Assembly: GCF_009906955.1 (NCBI RefSeq) | Contig: NZ_CP047656.1 | Coordinates: 248,001-312,000, forward strand | From: Paraglaciecola mesophila | GTDB lineage: Bacteria; Pseudomonadota; Gammaproteobacteria; Enterobacterales; Alteromonadaceae | Length of the DNA: 64,000 bases | Reading direction: 5' to 3' | Shown: positions 55,016-63,864 of the stretch, piece after piece | How the letters are laid out: the number at the start of each line of letters is the position of its first letter | Numbering within the stretch: position 1 is the stretch's first letter | Position numbers and translations under genes: made by a program | Notes under the pieces: model-generated | The model's input: the letters and a program-made list of their open reading frames with translations, nothing else | Told to the model about the DNA's origin: nothing | Database searches by the model: none

Positions 55016-57370
55016 TTAGCTTACCTTGTTAGAGGACAAACTATCCTCTAGGGCTGTTATGCATTTTAGCACCGCTTCTGGTGTGGCAGGAGCTGGTAAA
55101 ACCGGATCGACCTTATAGTCAGTCAAGCTTGAAATAGCATCTTTGATAGCGCACCAAACCGAATTGGCTAACATAAAGGGAGGCTCACCGACTGCCTTTG
55201 AATGATAGATACTGTCTTCGTCGTTGTCCCTTGGGTACAAGTCGACATTGAATATCTCTGGTGTGTCACCAATGGCGGGTATTTTATACGTTGCTGGGTT
55301 GTTACTAATTAATCGACCTTTGTCGTCCCATTTTAAATCTTCTGTGGTAAGCCAGCCCATACCTTGGATAAAGCCACCTTCAATCTGGCCAATATCAATT
55401 GCCGGATTTAGGCTGCGACCTACATCATGCAGAATATCGACACGCTCTACTTTGTACTCTCCGGTTAGGGTATCTAAAGAGACCTCAGAAACGGAAGCGC
55501 CATAGGCAAAATAGAAAAACGGACGGCCATTGCCTGTACTGCGATCGTAATGAATTTTCGGCGTTTTATAAAAACCTGTTGACGAAAGTGACACGCGCCC
55601 GATGTAGGCATCTTGGACTAATTGTACAAAATCAACGCTATGTTCGGCCAATTTAACGCGATTGTCTGAAAAAATGACATCATCAGCAGACAATGTTTTA
55701 TCACCAATCTGCTCAGCGTAAAATTCTGCTAAGCGCTGTTTAACGATGATACACGCATTTTGTGCCGCTTTTCCGTTCAAATCGGTACCGCTTGATGCCG
55801 CAGTGGGAGACGTATTGGGAACTTTATCGGTACGCGTGGCAGTGACTTCTACGTCATGCAGCGAAATACCGAACTCATTGGCGACAATTTGCCCTATCTT
55901 AGTGTGCAAACCCTGACCCATTTCAGTGCCGCCATGATTGATTTGCATGCTGCCATCTGTGTAAACATGCAATAGGGCGCCGGCTTGGTTCAAATGTTTA
56001 GCAGTGAAGGAAATACCGAATTTTACCGGTGTCAGTGCTAAACCCTTTTTAACGATTGGGCTGTTTTCATTGAATTGAGTGATCGTTTCTCTTCGCGCCC
56101 AGTAGTCTGAAGATGTTTCTAACCTGTCGATTAAATCGCCAAGCAAGTTATGCTCAACGGTCATACCGTATGGTGTTACATTACGATCGTTCTCACCGTA
56201 TAGATTCAATTTACGCACAGTGAGCGGATCTTTACCTACTTTTCGCGCAATGGCATCCATCATGGTTTCAGCCATTATCATACCTTGTGGCCCGCCAAAC
56301 CCACGGTAGGCAGTATGTGATACTTGATTAGTACGGCAGCGGTGACCAGCCACATTCACATTTTCAAGGTAGTAACCATTGTCGCAATGAAACATGGCTC
56401 TATCAACGATCGCATCTGATAAGTCCGGTGAGTGCCCGCAATTACCATTGATGTCGATTGCAGCCGCACTGATTAAACCATCTTGGCTAAAACCTACTTG
56501 GTAGCTGTTTTCAAATGGGTGACGTTTTCCGGTGGTAATCATGTCTTGCATACGTGGCAAACGAAGTTTTACTGCGCATTGATTGCGTTTTGCAAGTAAA
56601 GCAGCAATGCATGCCCACTGAGCGGCTTGGGTTTCTTTCCCCCCAAAACCACCGCCCATTCGGCGCATGTCGACCACGACTTTATTTAATTTACACCCTA
56701 GTACTTCAGCGATCAGTTTTTGCACTTCACTTGGGTGTTGGCTCGAGGTATACACCAAGACACGATCTTCTTCATCGTTTATCGCCATGGACACTTGCCC
56801 TTCAAGGTACATGTGTTCTTGACCGCCTATGCTTAAATGCCCTTGAGCAGTGTATTCGCTTTGGGCGAATGCAGTGGCAAAGTCTCCTTGTTGCATGAAG
56901 TGTGGTGGTCGTACAAAATTTTCCTGTCGTTTCGCCTCGGATACGCTAAGGCAGGGCGTGCTCGGGGTAATCTCAATCTTTGCCTTTAAGGCTGCTTGTC
57001 TAGCATGTTGTGTGCTGTCAGCGAGTACAGCAAACATAGCTTGACCATTAAATAATACGCGCCCTTGGGCAAAAATCGGATCGCCATCAAAGACGGGTGC
57101 AATATCTACATGGCCCGGTACGTCATCTACGGTAATGACATCGATGACCCCAGGACTTGCCCAAACGTCAGTTAAATCTATGTTGTCTATTACACCTGAT
57201 GCCTCTGGGCTGGTACCTACAGCAGCATACTGTAAATTGCTAGGTTCGGGCATGTCATCTACGTAACGAGCTTGTCCACTCACTTGACGAATAGCGCTTT
57301 CGTGTGGATGAGATTTACCGACCTTTCCTTGTGGGTTACTGCTAAACGGCTGTTCAATTAGTTTACGCAT
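55016..57370 (-). CDS. xdhB: Xanthine dehydrogenase molybdenum-binding subunit
   Basis: A 784-residue molybdopterin subunit oxidising hypoxanthine and xanthine to urate. The Moco region shows MGGGFGGKETQAAQWA, GTEMGQGLHTKIGQI and TDKVPNTSPTAASSGTDLNG. The catalytic Glu is probably in VGEPPFMLANSVW near the C-terminus. It pairs with XdhA, 65 bp upstream. Cytosolic. Confidence 0.95.
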   Translation of the reverse strand: MRKLIEQPFSSNPQGKVGKSHPHESAIRQVSGQARYVDDMPEPSNLQYAAVGTSPEASGVIDNIDLTDVWASPGVIDVITVDDVPGHVDIAPVFDGDPIFAQGRVLFNGQAMFAVLADSTQHARQAALKAKIEITPSTPCLSVSEAKRQENFVRPPHFMQQGDFATAFAQSEYTAQGHLSIGGQEHMYLEGQVSMAINDEEDRVLVYTSSQHPSEVQKLIAEVLGCKLNKVVVDMRRMGGGFGGKETQAAQWACIAALLAKRNQCAVKLRLPRMQDMITTGKRHPFENSYQVGFSQDGLISAAAIDINGNCGHSPDLSDAIVDRAMFHCDNGYYLENVNVAGHRCRTNQVSHTAYRGFGGPQGMIMAETMMDAIARKVGKDPLTVRKLNLYGENDRNVTPYGMTVEHNLLGDLIDRLETSSDYWARRETITQFNENSPIVKKGLALTPVKFGISFTAKHLNQAGALLHVYTDGSMQINHGGTEMGQGLHTKIGQIVANEFGISLHDVEVTATRTDKVPNTSPTAASSGTDLNGKAAQNACIIVKQRLAEFYAEQIGDKTLSADDVIFSDNRVKLAEHSVDFVQLVQDAYIGRVSLSSTGFYKTPKIHYDRSTGNGRPFFYFAYGASVSEVSLDTLTGEYKVERVDILHDVGRSLNPAIDIGQIEGGFIQGMGWLTTEDLKWDDKGRLISNNPATYKIPAIGDTPEIFNVDLYPRDNDEDSIYHSKAVGEPPFMLANSVWCAIKDAISSLTDYKVDPVLPAPATPEAVLKCITALEDSLSSNKVS

Positions 57371-57435
57371 GACAGTAACCTCGCTGAATATCTAAAGTGG
57401 AGTGGGGCACAGCGCTGCTAAGCACAGGTTTCGTA

Positions 57436-58878
57436 TTACGCATAAGTGTGCACTCGGGTTTCAATTTGTTGACTGTGTTGATTTGTTTGCAGCCAAAAAC
57501 GTTTGAATAGGTTGACCAATAACGTTTGACGATACTCTGCACTGGCGCGCACGTCATCAATGGGTGAAAATGTTTGGCTTAACACATTTTTACCCGCCTC
57601 AAACGTATCAGCACGGGTCCAGTCTTTGCCAATGAGTATAGTGCTAAGTGCATCATCAGATGCAGGGGTTGCAGCCACACCGCCAAATCCAGTATCGAGC
57701 CTTTGTACGATATTATTGTCGTCTAATATTAAGTTAAATACGGCACACACTGCTGAAATATCATCTTCTTGGCGTTTGGATACTTTATACGCGCGTACTT
57801 GCGCCGCCTCAGATAAAAACGGAATGTAAATATCGGTTATCCATTCTCCCTGTTGTAACAGGGTTTGACGGTAGCCAGTAAAAAATTCACTGATACTGAT
57901 TTCACGTTTTGTGCTGCCATTATCGACATGGATAACCGCATTTAACGCCAGTAGCGCTGGGGGCATATCACCGATAGGAGACGCGTTGGCCACATTCCCC
58001 CCTAACGTAGCTTGGTTACGAATAGGGGTAGATGCGAAGCGTTCGATTAATTCGTGTAGCGCGGGAAAATGCTTGAGCAGCGCGGTTTCCATTTTGCTAA
58101 ATGGTACGGCCGCGCCGATTTTAAGGCCATCGTCGGTTTCTTCGATATGTTGCAGTTCGTCTACTTCAGTTAAGCTTATTAGTTTAGGCAGGTTTTTAAG
58201 TTGCTGTGTGACTTCTAAGGCTAAATCTGTGCTGCCAGCGAATAAACGCGCTTCTGGATTTTCTTTTATGGCTTGGCTGAGTTCACGTCGATTTTTAGGC
58301 ATCAACAGGCTAGGTAAACCACTGTCGCTATCGTTAAGTTCAGCTAACTGTTTAAGGGTGATATTTTGCTTGGAACTGAATTTGTCACTTGGTGTGCCTG
58401 TACAGGCATTTAAGGCCGCGTCGATAATAGGGCGATAACCCGTACAGCGGCATAAATTACCTCCTAATGCTACGTTGACCTGTTCTCGGTTAGGCGCGCT
58501 ATCTTTTTGATAAAGTGCGAACATTGACATAACGAAGCCCGGCGTACAAAAACCGCACTGAGATCCGTGAGCATCGACCATGGCCGCTTGCACAGGATGT
58601 AAGGTTTCACCGTCTGCCAAGTGCTCAACCGTTAGTAGCTGCTTGCCTTGAATGGCAGATAAAAACGTCACGCAGCTGTTTAATGCGCGATACTCTAGTG
58701 CCGAGCCCTGTTTATTGGGATGCGCTACCACGACCGTGCATGCGCCGCAATCGCCTGACGCACAACCTTCTTTTGTACCACTTAGTTTGCGCTCTTCTCT
58801 AAGGTAGTTAAGCAGTGTCGTATCTGCTTGACTTGCATCTATGTGCACAGCTTTGTCATTTAGTAGAAAGCTGATCAT
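57436..58878 (-). CDS. xdhA: Xanthine dehydrogenase small subunit (FeS and FAD)
   Basis: A 480-residue subunit with two [2Fe-2S] clusters, in [17 protein letters not shown] and [29 protein letters not shown]. An FAD-binding domain follows ([40 protein letters not shown]). It is the first gene of the minus-strand operon. The upstream RutR-type palindrome at 58954-58965 probably controls it. The protein is of usual length for a split XdhA. Confidence 0.95.
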   Translation of the reverse strand: [480 protein letters not shown]

Positions 58879-58953
58879 GGTCTTCTCCGAGTAGCTCAGT
58901 CGTAAATATGATGGTGATGATTTGTATAATAGCGTGATTTAATACAAAAACCA

Positions 58954-58965
58954 GACCAATTGGTC
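58954..58965. promoter_or_regulatory. RutR-type palindromic operator upstream of xdhA
   Basis: GACCAATTGGTC, a perfect 12-bp palindrome extended as CAGACCAATTGGTCAG, matches the RutR consensus TTGACCA-N2-TGGTCAA closely. It lies between xdhA and the RutR-like gene, about 75 bp before xdhA. A related copy is at 62275-62286. Confidence 0.65.
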
Positions 58966-59109
58966 AGGTTTTTGCTAAATTGTTTACAGACTTTGGTATT
59001 ATGAGTGCTTAGTGCTTATCGACTGATTCAGTTTACGGCTTGCTTGAATGATGCCTAAGTCGCTAATTTTTCGAAGATAACTCCTGAAAAATAGGCAAAC
59101 TAAGTAATT

Positions 59110-59130
59110 TTAGGTAATATGTTAACCTAA
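59110..59130. promoter_or_regulatory. Inverted repeat before the RutR-like gene
   Basis: TTAGGT (59110-59115) and ACCTAA (59125-59130) face each other across nine bases, 64 bp before the TetR-family start. Possible autoregulatory site; weak support. The rest of 58879-59193 shows no gene. Confidence 0.35.
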
Positions 59131-59193
59131 TGTTAATGGGGCATGCGCAGCCAAATACACACGGCTCTACATAAAAGGAAATGTACAAATTAG

Positions 59194-59838
59194 ATGAGTG
59201 ACTCATTATCAAAAAAAGAAGACAGTATCGGTGCGATAAATCGCGTTAAAATATTAGCAGCTGCAGAAAAAGAGTTTGCAATTCATGGGTTTAAGGGAAC
59301 TCGCGTGCAACACATTGCTGATAGAGCTGAATTACCTAAGACCAATATTTTGTATTACTTTAAGTCTAAAGACGGATTGTATTTAGCCCTGTTGCAAGAG
59401 ATTTTAAGCTTGTGGAACAGCAGTTTTGATAATGCAAAAGCGCAGGATGATCCTGCTCAAGTGTTAGCTGCATATATAGCAGACAAAATGGAAATCTCAC
59501 GTTGCCGGCCAGATGCGTCAAAAATATTTGCACTAGAAATAATCAATGGTGCACCAAACTTGAGCAGTTTCTTCAAAGATCAGCATTCAACGTGGATGAA
59601 GTCGCGTGTAGCGGTTATTCAACAATGGATTGAATTAGGAAAATTACCAGAAATTGACCCCTATTATTTGTTGTTCAATATTTGGGCTAGTAGCCAGCAC
59701 TACGCTGATTTTTCTGCGCAAATTACGGAACTTAAAGGGCATGAAATGGATCAAAGTGAATTCGCAAACGCCACCAAGAGTTTAATTAAGCTCATTTTAC
59801 AAGGCTGCGGCCTAACAGTACCAAAACAATATCAATAA
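59194..59838 (+). CDS. RutR-like TetR family regulator
   Basis: A 214-residue TetR-family regulator with a helix-turn-helix near residues 20-65 (ILAAAEKEFAIHGFKGTRVQHIADRAELPKTNILYYFKSKDGLYLALL) and a C-terminal domain (SKIFALEIINGAPNLSSFF, WASSQHYADFSAQITEL) like E. coli RutR. RutR senses uracil and also affects purine degradation genes. Here the likely ligand is a purine or pyrimidine and the likely site is the palindrome at 58954-58965. It is cotranscribed with puuE, 13 bp downstream. Confidence 0.88.
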   Translation: MSDSLSKKEDSIGAINRVKILAAAEKEFAIHGFKGTRVQHIADRAELPKTNILYYFKSKDGLYLALLQEILSLWNSSFDNAKAQDDPAQVLAAYIADKMEISRCRPDASKIFALEIINGAPNLSSFFKDQHSTWMKSRVAVIQQWIELGKLPEIDPYYLLFNIWASSQHYADFSAQITELKGHEMDQSEFANATKSLIKLILQGCGLTVPKQYQ

Positions 59839-59851
59839 CAAGAGAAAGGTA

Positions 59852-60757
59852 ATGAACCACGCATACCCACGAGATTTAATTGGCTATGGCGACACACCGC
59901 CCAATCCGAACTGGCCGTCCAATGCAAAAATAGCAGTGCAGTTCGTGCTTAACTATGAAGAAGGTGGCGAAAATTGTGTTTTGCATGGTGATGATACGTC
60001 TGAAGTTTTTCTTTCCGAAATCATTGGTGCGCAAGCTTACAAAGATCGTCATTTGAGCATGGAGTCCATGTATGAATATGGTAGCCGCGTCGGATTCTGG
60101 CGGTTACACCGTTTATTTGAGCGTTTGCAGGTACCGATTACTGTCTTTGGCGTGACTATGGCATTGCAACGGAACCCTGAGGCGGTTGCTGCGATGAAAG
60201 AAGCCAACTGGGAAATCGCCAGCCACGGCATGCGCTGGATCCATTATCAAAATATGCCCGAGGCGCAAGAGCGTAAAATGATTGATGCATCTATGCAGCT
60301 TCATCAAGCCATAACGGGCTCGAAACCGGTTGGTTGGTATACTGGGCGAACCAGTCCAAATACTTTAAAACTTATTTCTGAGCGAGACGATTTATTGTAT
60401 TGCGCTGACTCGTATGCGGATGACCTACCGTATTACGATACCAATTATCCTAAACCCTTATTAATTGTTCCTTACACGCTAGATACGAACGACATGCGGT
60501 TTGCTAGTGCCCAAGGTTTCAACAGTGGTGAGCAGTTTTATCAGTATCTTAAAGATGCATTCGATGTGCTTTATGAGGAAGGGAACTACGCGCCAAAAAT
60601 GCTATCAATTGGTTTGCATTGCCGGATCGTCGGCCGTCCGGCGCGGATGGCTGCTTTGCAACGATTTATTGAATATGTGCAAAGCCATGACCGCGTTTGG
60701 TTAAGTACGCGCCAAGAGATTGCTCAGCATTGGAAGGAACACTTTCCGTTTAAATAA
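59852..60757 (+). CDS. puuE: Allantoinase of polysaccharide-deacetylase type
   Basis: A 301-residue PuuE-type allantoinase, cytosolic, converting allantoin to allantoate. Typical segments: PRDLIGYGDTPPNPNWPSNAKIAVQFVLNYEEGGE at the N-terminus, the ASHGMRWI motif, WYTGRTSPNT, and a C-terminal LSIGLHCRIVGRPAR. It is not related to the amidohydrolase allantoinase. It follows the regulator gene and completes the urate branch. Confidence 0.92.
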   Translation: MNHAYPRDLIGYGDTPPNPNWPSNAKIAVQFVLNYEEGGENCVLHGDDTSEVFLSEIIGAQAYKDRHLSMESMYEYGSRVGFWRLHRLFERLQVPITVFGVTMALQRNPEAVAAMKEANWEIASHGMRWIHYQNMPEAQERKMIDASMQLHQAITGSKPVGWYTGRTSPNTLKLISERDDLLYCADSYADDLPYYDTNYPKPLLIVPYTLDTNDMRFASAQGFNSGEQFYQYLKDAFDVLYEEGNYAPKMLSIGLHCRIVGRPARMAALQRFIEYVQSHDRVWLSTRQEIAQHWKEHFPFK

Positions 60758-60791
60758 TAATAATTCGCTCAGTACATTTTGCGATAAAACC

Positions 60792-60830
60792 AAAAAACGC
60801 GTGATAGTCATCACTATCACGCGTTTTTTT
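60792..60830. terminator. Strong bidirectional terminator between puuE and the permease gene
   Basis: A 17-bp stem runs from 60792 to 60808 and pairs with 60813-60829 around CATC; the core is ACGCGTGATAGT with ACTATCACGCGT, flanked by A6 and T7 runs. Confidence 0.9.
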
Positions 60831-60858
60831 AGTACCTCAATCAGCGGCTTTTAATCGT

Positions 60859-62190
60859 TTATTTCAAATCAAGCACATAACGCAGTATAAACACAGCAGC
60901 CATGGCATAAGTTATCCAAGTGACTTGTTTATATTTGCCCGTACCGACCATGATGCCCACATAAGTAATAAATCCCATTGCAATTCCCTCACTGATACTA
61001 AAGGTCAGTGGCATGACCAACAAAGCGACAGTGGCAGTGGCTAGGGCAGTTAAATCGTCAAAATCGAGTTGTCTGAAAGAATCCATCATTAAAATACCTA
61101 CCATTATCAACGCGGGCGTGGTTGCCATTAATGGGATCACTTTCATTAACGGCGTGAAAAACAGCGCAAGCATAAAGCACAACGCGACAAATACACCGGT
61201 GAGACCAGTGCGACCACCTGATGAAACACCTGCCGCTGATTCCACATAAGAGGTGACAGGTGAAGTACCAAGCGCTGCACCGACTACGCTTGCCGCTGCA
61301 TCGGCCGTCATCGCTGGCCCTATCTTTGGTAAACGACCTTCTTTATCTAATAAATTAGCACGGCGAGATACACCAATTAAGGTGCCGATAGTATCAAACA
61401 TATTCACAAATAAGAGAGCGAAGATAAGATCCCACGTAGTGGCGATATTTTCGATTGGGTACATAAGATCCATGGCGAAAAAGGTCGTGCTGATACTGTC
61501 CGGCATACCCACAAATGAGTCTGTGTGCTGTGTTAGATACCCGTCTGCGGTTGGGATAAACGCACCAATTAATGTGAGCACTAAAACGGAAATCAATATT
61601 GCACCAGTTACTTTTTTAATAAACAGCACTATGGTCAGTAGAATGCCAACAACCGCGAGCATGGTAGCGGGTTCTGATAAATCACCAATCGTAAGAAAGG
61701 TAGCGGGGTGATCAACAACGATACCGGCGTTTTTTAATCCAATAAAAGCAATGAACAAACCGATACCACATTGCACTCCGATTTTTAGCGCTGCCGGAAT
61801 AGCATCCGCTATCTTAGTGCGCACTCCTGTAACTGATAACAGTAAAAAGAGTATGCCATTCCAAAACACTATGCCCAATGCCGCTTCCCAGTGGATGTCG
61901 CGAGTTAAACAAATGGTGAAGGCAAAGAAGGCATTTAGGCCCATGCCAGGCGCCATCGCGATAGGGTAGTTGGTCATAAACGCCATCAGCAGTGTGCCTA
62001 AGCATGCGGCGAGAGCGGTCACAGTAATCAAGCCTACTACGGGCATCCCACCAGCAGATAAAATACTGGGGTTAACCACCAGCACATAGGACATGGCGGC
62101 GAAGGTGGTGAGACCTGCGATAAACTCTGTTTTTATATTGGTGCCGTTGGCTTGCAGCTTAAAAAGCTTTTCGAATACTGCGTTAAACAT
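60859..62190 (-). CDS. NCS2 family purine permease (AzgA-like)
   Basis: A 443-residue inner-membrane proton symporter, probably for hypoxanthine, guanine or adenine, of the AzgA/GhxP type. It has about 12-14 transmembrane segments, with ITTFAAMSYVLVVNPSILS-like start (GLTTFAAMSYVLVVNPSILSA) and conserved GMGLNAFFAF and GTSPVTSYVESAAGVSSGGRTGLTGV motifs. Its position between allantoinase and adenine deaminase supports purine uptake. The upstream region has a RutR-like site at 62275-62286. A second possible role in pyrimidine uptake is unlikely. Confidence 0.9.
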   Translation of the reverse strand: MFNAVFEKLFKLQANGTNIKTEFIAGLTTFAAMSYVLVVNPSILSAGGMPVVGLITVTALAACLGTLLMAFMTNYPIAMAPGMGLNAFFAFTICLTRDIHWEAALGIVFWNGILFLLLSVTGVRTKIADAIPAALKIGVQCGIGLFIAFIGLKNAGIVVDHPATFLTIGDLSEPATMLAVVGILLTIVLFIKKVTGAILISVLVLTLIGAFIPTADGYLTQHTDSFVGMPDSISTTFFAMDLMYPIENIATTWDLIFALLFVNMFDTIGTLIGVSRRANLLDKEGRLPKIGPAMTADAAASVVGAALGTSPVTSYVESAAGVSSGGRTGLTGVFVALCFMLALFFTPLMKVIPLMATTPALIMVGILMMDSFRQLDFDDLTALATATVALLVMPLTFSISEGIAMGFITYVGIMVGTGKYKQVTWITYAMAAVFILRYVLDLK

Positions 62191-62274
62191 GGATGCTTCT
62201 CATTGTGGGTTCTCTTACTAGCCTAAGCGGGCCAATGAAAAAAGGGTTAAAGTACCCTGTGAAAGCAAAAACCT

Positions 62275-62286
62275 GACCATTTAGTC
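62275..62286. promoter_or_regulatory. Imperfect RutR-type site upstream of the purine permease
   Basis: GACCATTTAGTC resembles the GACCAATTGGTC palindrome before xdhA. On the minus strand it extends into GGTCAGGTTTTTGCT, which also follows the xdhA palindrome on the plus strand (58962-58976). The permease start is about 85 bp away. Confidence 0.45.
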
Positions 62287-62435
62287 TAGCTTTGGTCTGG
62301 ATTATGCTGAACAATGATACACAAAGACGTCGCTTCACGCTCAAGGGAACGGTTAACTGATGAAAAATAATGACTATATGGCGTTAGACTTCAGTTAAAA
62401 TAGCGTCCAGCGAATTGATAAATGTATGTCACGCG

Positions 62436-62470
62436 CTAATGTAGTGCGTGTATTGCTCTAATGTAGTGCG
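62436..62470. repeat. 13-bp direct repeat, 22-bp period, before adenine deaminase
   Basis: CTAATGTAGTGCG occurs at 62436-62448 and again at 62458-62470. The 22-bp spacing is about two helical turns, as for adjacent sites of one protein. Confidence 0.5.
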
Positions 62471-62488
62471 AGACTACAGAGCAATACA
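62449..62488 (+). promoter_or_regulatory. Long leader hairpin before the adenine deaminase gene
   Basis: TGTATTGCTCT (62449-62459) pairs perfectly with AGAGCAATACA (62478-62488). Inside, GTAGT (62463-62467) pairs with ACTAC (62473-62477) around GCGAG, with AAT bulged on one side. No T-tract follows. It ends 35 bp before the start codon and may be an operator or an RNA structure in the 5' leader. Confidence 0.5.
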
Positions 62489-62523
62489 GGCGTTAGTCGT
62501 GATACTAATAAGAGGATGTCACC

Positions 62524-63537
62524 ATGCCCGTTGAAAACGCAGCGACCGCAGAGCTCATTAAATCACTTCCCAAAGCAGAGTTGCATTTGCACATAGAAGG
62601 TTCACTAGAGCCTGAATTAATGATGGCGTTAGCGGCTAAACATCAAGTCACGTTACCCTATGCCACGATTGATGATGTGCGCCGGGCTTACAACTTTGAT
62701 AACTTGCAGAGTTTTTTAGATCTATATTATTTAGGCGCCTCAGTGCTTCGAGATGAAGACGATTTCTATCGTTTAATGTGGGATTACTTATGCAAGTGTA
62801 AAGAAGACAACGTGGTGCATGCAGAAATCATGTTTGATCCGCAAACGCATACCGAGCGCGGCATCGGCTTTGAGGTATTCATGCCGGGATTCATGCGTGC
62901 CATTGCCCAAGCAGAGAAAGAGTGGGGTCAATCAACGTTATTAATAATGTCGTTCTTACGTCACTTAAGTGAAGAAAGTGCATTTGAAACTCTAGAAGCG
63001 GCGCAGCCTTATTTATCGATGATCACGGCTGTAGGGCTGGACAGTTCTGAACTTGGTAACCCTCCACAAAAGTTTGCACAGGTTTTTGCCAAAGCAAAAT
63101 CACTCGGCCTGCTGCGTGTTGCTCATGCAGGTGAAGAAGGTCCAGCAGAGTATATCTGGAGTGCATTAAATGATTTGGACGTACATCGAATCGATCATGG
63201 TGTACGTAGTGTCGATGATCCCGCCTTAATGCAAACACTGGCTGAAAAACAAATGCCGCTAACTGTGTGTCCGTTGTCGAATATTAAGTTATGCGTATTT
63301 TCCCATATGCGTGAGCATAATATTCTTAGCTTACTCGATAGCGGTTTATTGGTGACGGTGAATGCGGATGATCCAAGCTATTTCGGGGGCTATTTAAATG
63401 ATAATTACCACGCTTTAGCGGCCCATTTACCTATTACTCCAGAGCAGATTAAAACCTTGGCAGCAAATAGTTTTAAAGCAAGTTTCTTAGCCCAAGATAA
63501 GAAAGCACTGTGGTTAGCGCAAGTCGCAGCGCTTTAG
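62524..63537 (+). CDS. Adenine deaminase (adenosine deaminase family)
   Basis: A 337-residue metal-dependent deaminase. It matches, from memory, the Pseudomonas adenine deaminase type more closely than adenosine deaminase: KAELHLHIEGSLEPELM (metal HxH), NVVHAEIMFDPQTHT, GLDSSELGNPPQKF, AHAGEEGPAEYIW, RIDHGVRS, CPLSNIKLCVF and DDPSYFGGYLNDN. It converts adenine to hypoxanthine for XdhAB. The ATG at 62524 has AGAGGATG shortly upstream. Substrate preference for adenine over adenosine is inferred from family resemblance. Confidence 0.85.
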   Translation: MPVENAATAELIKSLPKAELHLHIEGSLEPELMMALAAKHQVTLPYATIDDVRRAYNFDNLQSFLDLYYLGASVLRDEDDFYRLMWDYLCKCKEDNVVHAEIMFDPQTHTERGIGFEVFMPGFMRAIAQAEKEWGQSTLLIMSFLRHLSEESAFETLEAAQPYLSMITAVGLDSSELGNPPQKFAQVFAKAKSLGLLRVAHAGEEGPAEYIWSALNDLDVHRIDHGVRSVDDPALMQTLAEKQMPLTVCPLSNIKLCVFSHMREHNILSLLDSGLLVTVNADDPSYFGGYLNDNYHALAAHLPITPEQIKTLAANSFKASFLAQDKKALWLAQVAAL

Positions 63538-63638
63538 TGTTAATTACGCTAGTGAGTGGGAATCGCAAGTCATTGGTAACAGGGCATTTTCCTTTACTCT
63601 ACATGTAGATGAAACCCAGCATGCTTACTGTGAGAGCA

Positions 63639-63655
63639 AGCACGAAAGCCGTGCA
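63639..63655. promoter_or_regulatory. NtrC-like site upstream of the probable nitrate transporter
   Basis: AGCAC-N7-GTGCA differs by one base from TGCAC-N7-GTGCA. A second site with one good half, TGCAC-N7-GTTAA, lies at 63659-63675, with centres 20 bp apart on about the same helix face. Confidence 0.5.
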
Positions 63656-63749
63656 ACTTGCACTATATTGGTTAACGATGATTGTGCTTTTGACCAGGAT
63701 TCGAAAGCTGAAATAAGTAAATTATTGATTTATATTGATTTATTAAAGT

Positions 63750-63765
63750 TGGCACTATTGGTGCT
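63750..63765 (+). promoter_or_regulatory. Sigma-54 type promoter of the probable nitrate transporter
   Basis: TGGCACTATTGGTGCT has GG (63751-63752), ten bases, and GC (63763-63764), with a near-perfect TTGGCAC -24 box. Start point expected near 63776. Confidence 0.65.
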
Positions 63766-63825
63766 TTTAGTAAGAGTGAATGCACTAGTGTTATTAATAA
63801 AGATATAACGAAAACACACACTGAC

Positions 63826-63847
63826 AAAATTACCTCTTCGTAATTTT
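63826..63847 (+). promoter_or_regulatory. Leader RNA hairpin upstream of the transporter attenuator
   Basis: AAAATTAC (63826-63833) pairs with GTAATTTT (63840-63847) around a six-base loop (CTCTTC), 17 bases before the terminator stem. Hexaloop size fits ANTAR targets, but the usual loop A1 and G4 are absent. Confidence 0.4.
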
Positions 63848-63864
63848 TAAGTAAGGCAATGTAG

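Noticed and set aside
58994..59009. GG-N10-GC element resembling a sigma-54 promoter before the TetR gene
   Set aside because: The -24 box reads TTGGTA without the C, there is no NtrC-like site, and such spacing is expected by chance in this length.
59042..59055. Minus-strand GG-N10-GC element before xdhA
   Set aside because: Reads AGGCAT with AAGC at -12; too far from both consensus boxes and no enhancer-like site.
62191..62523. Purine riboswitch before the permease or adenine deaminase
   Set aside because: The conserved junction and loop sequence of purine riboswitches was not found; the hairpin at 62449-62488 has a different layout.
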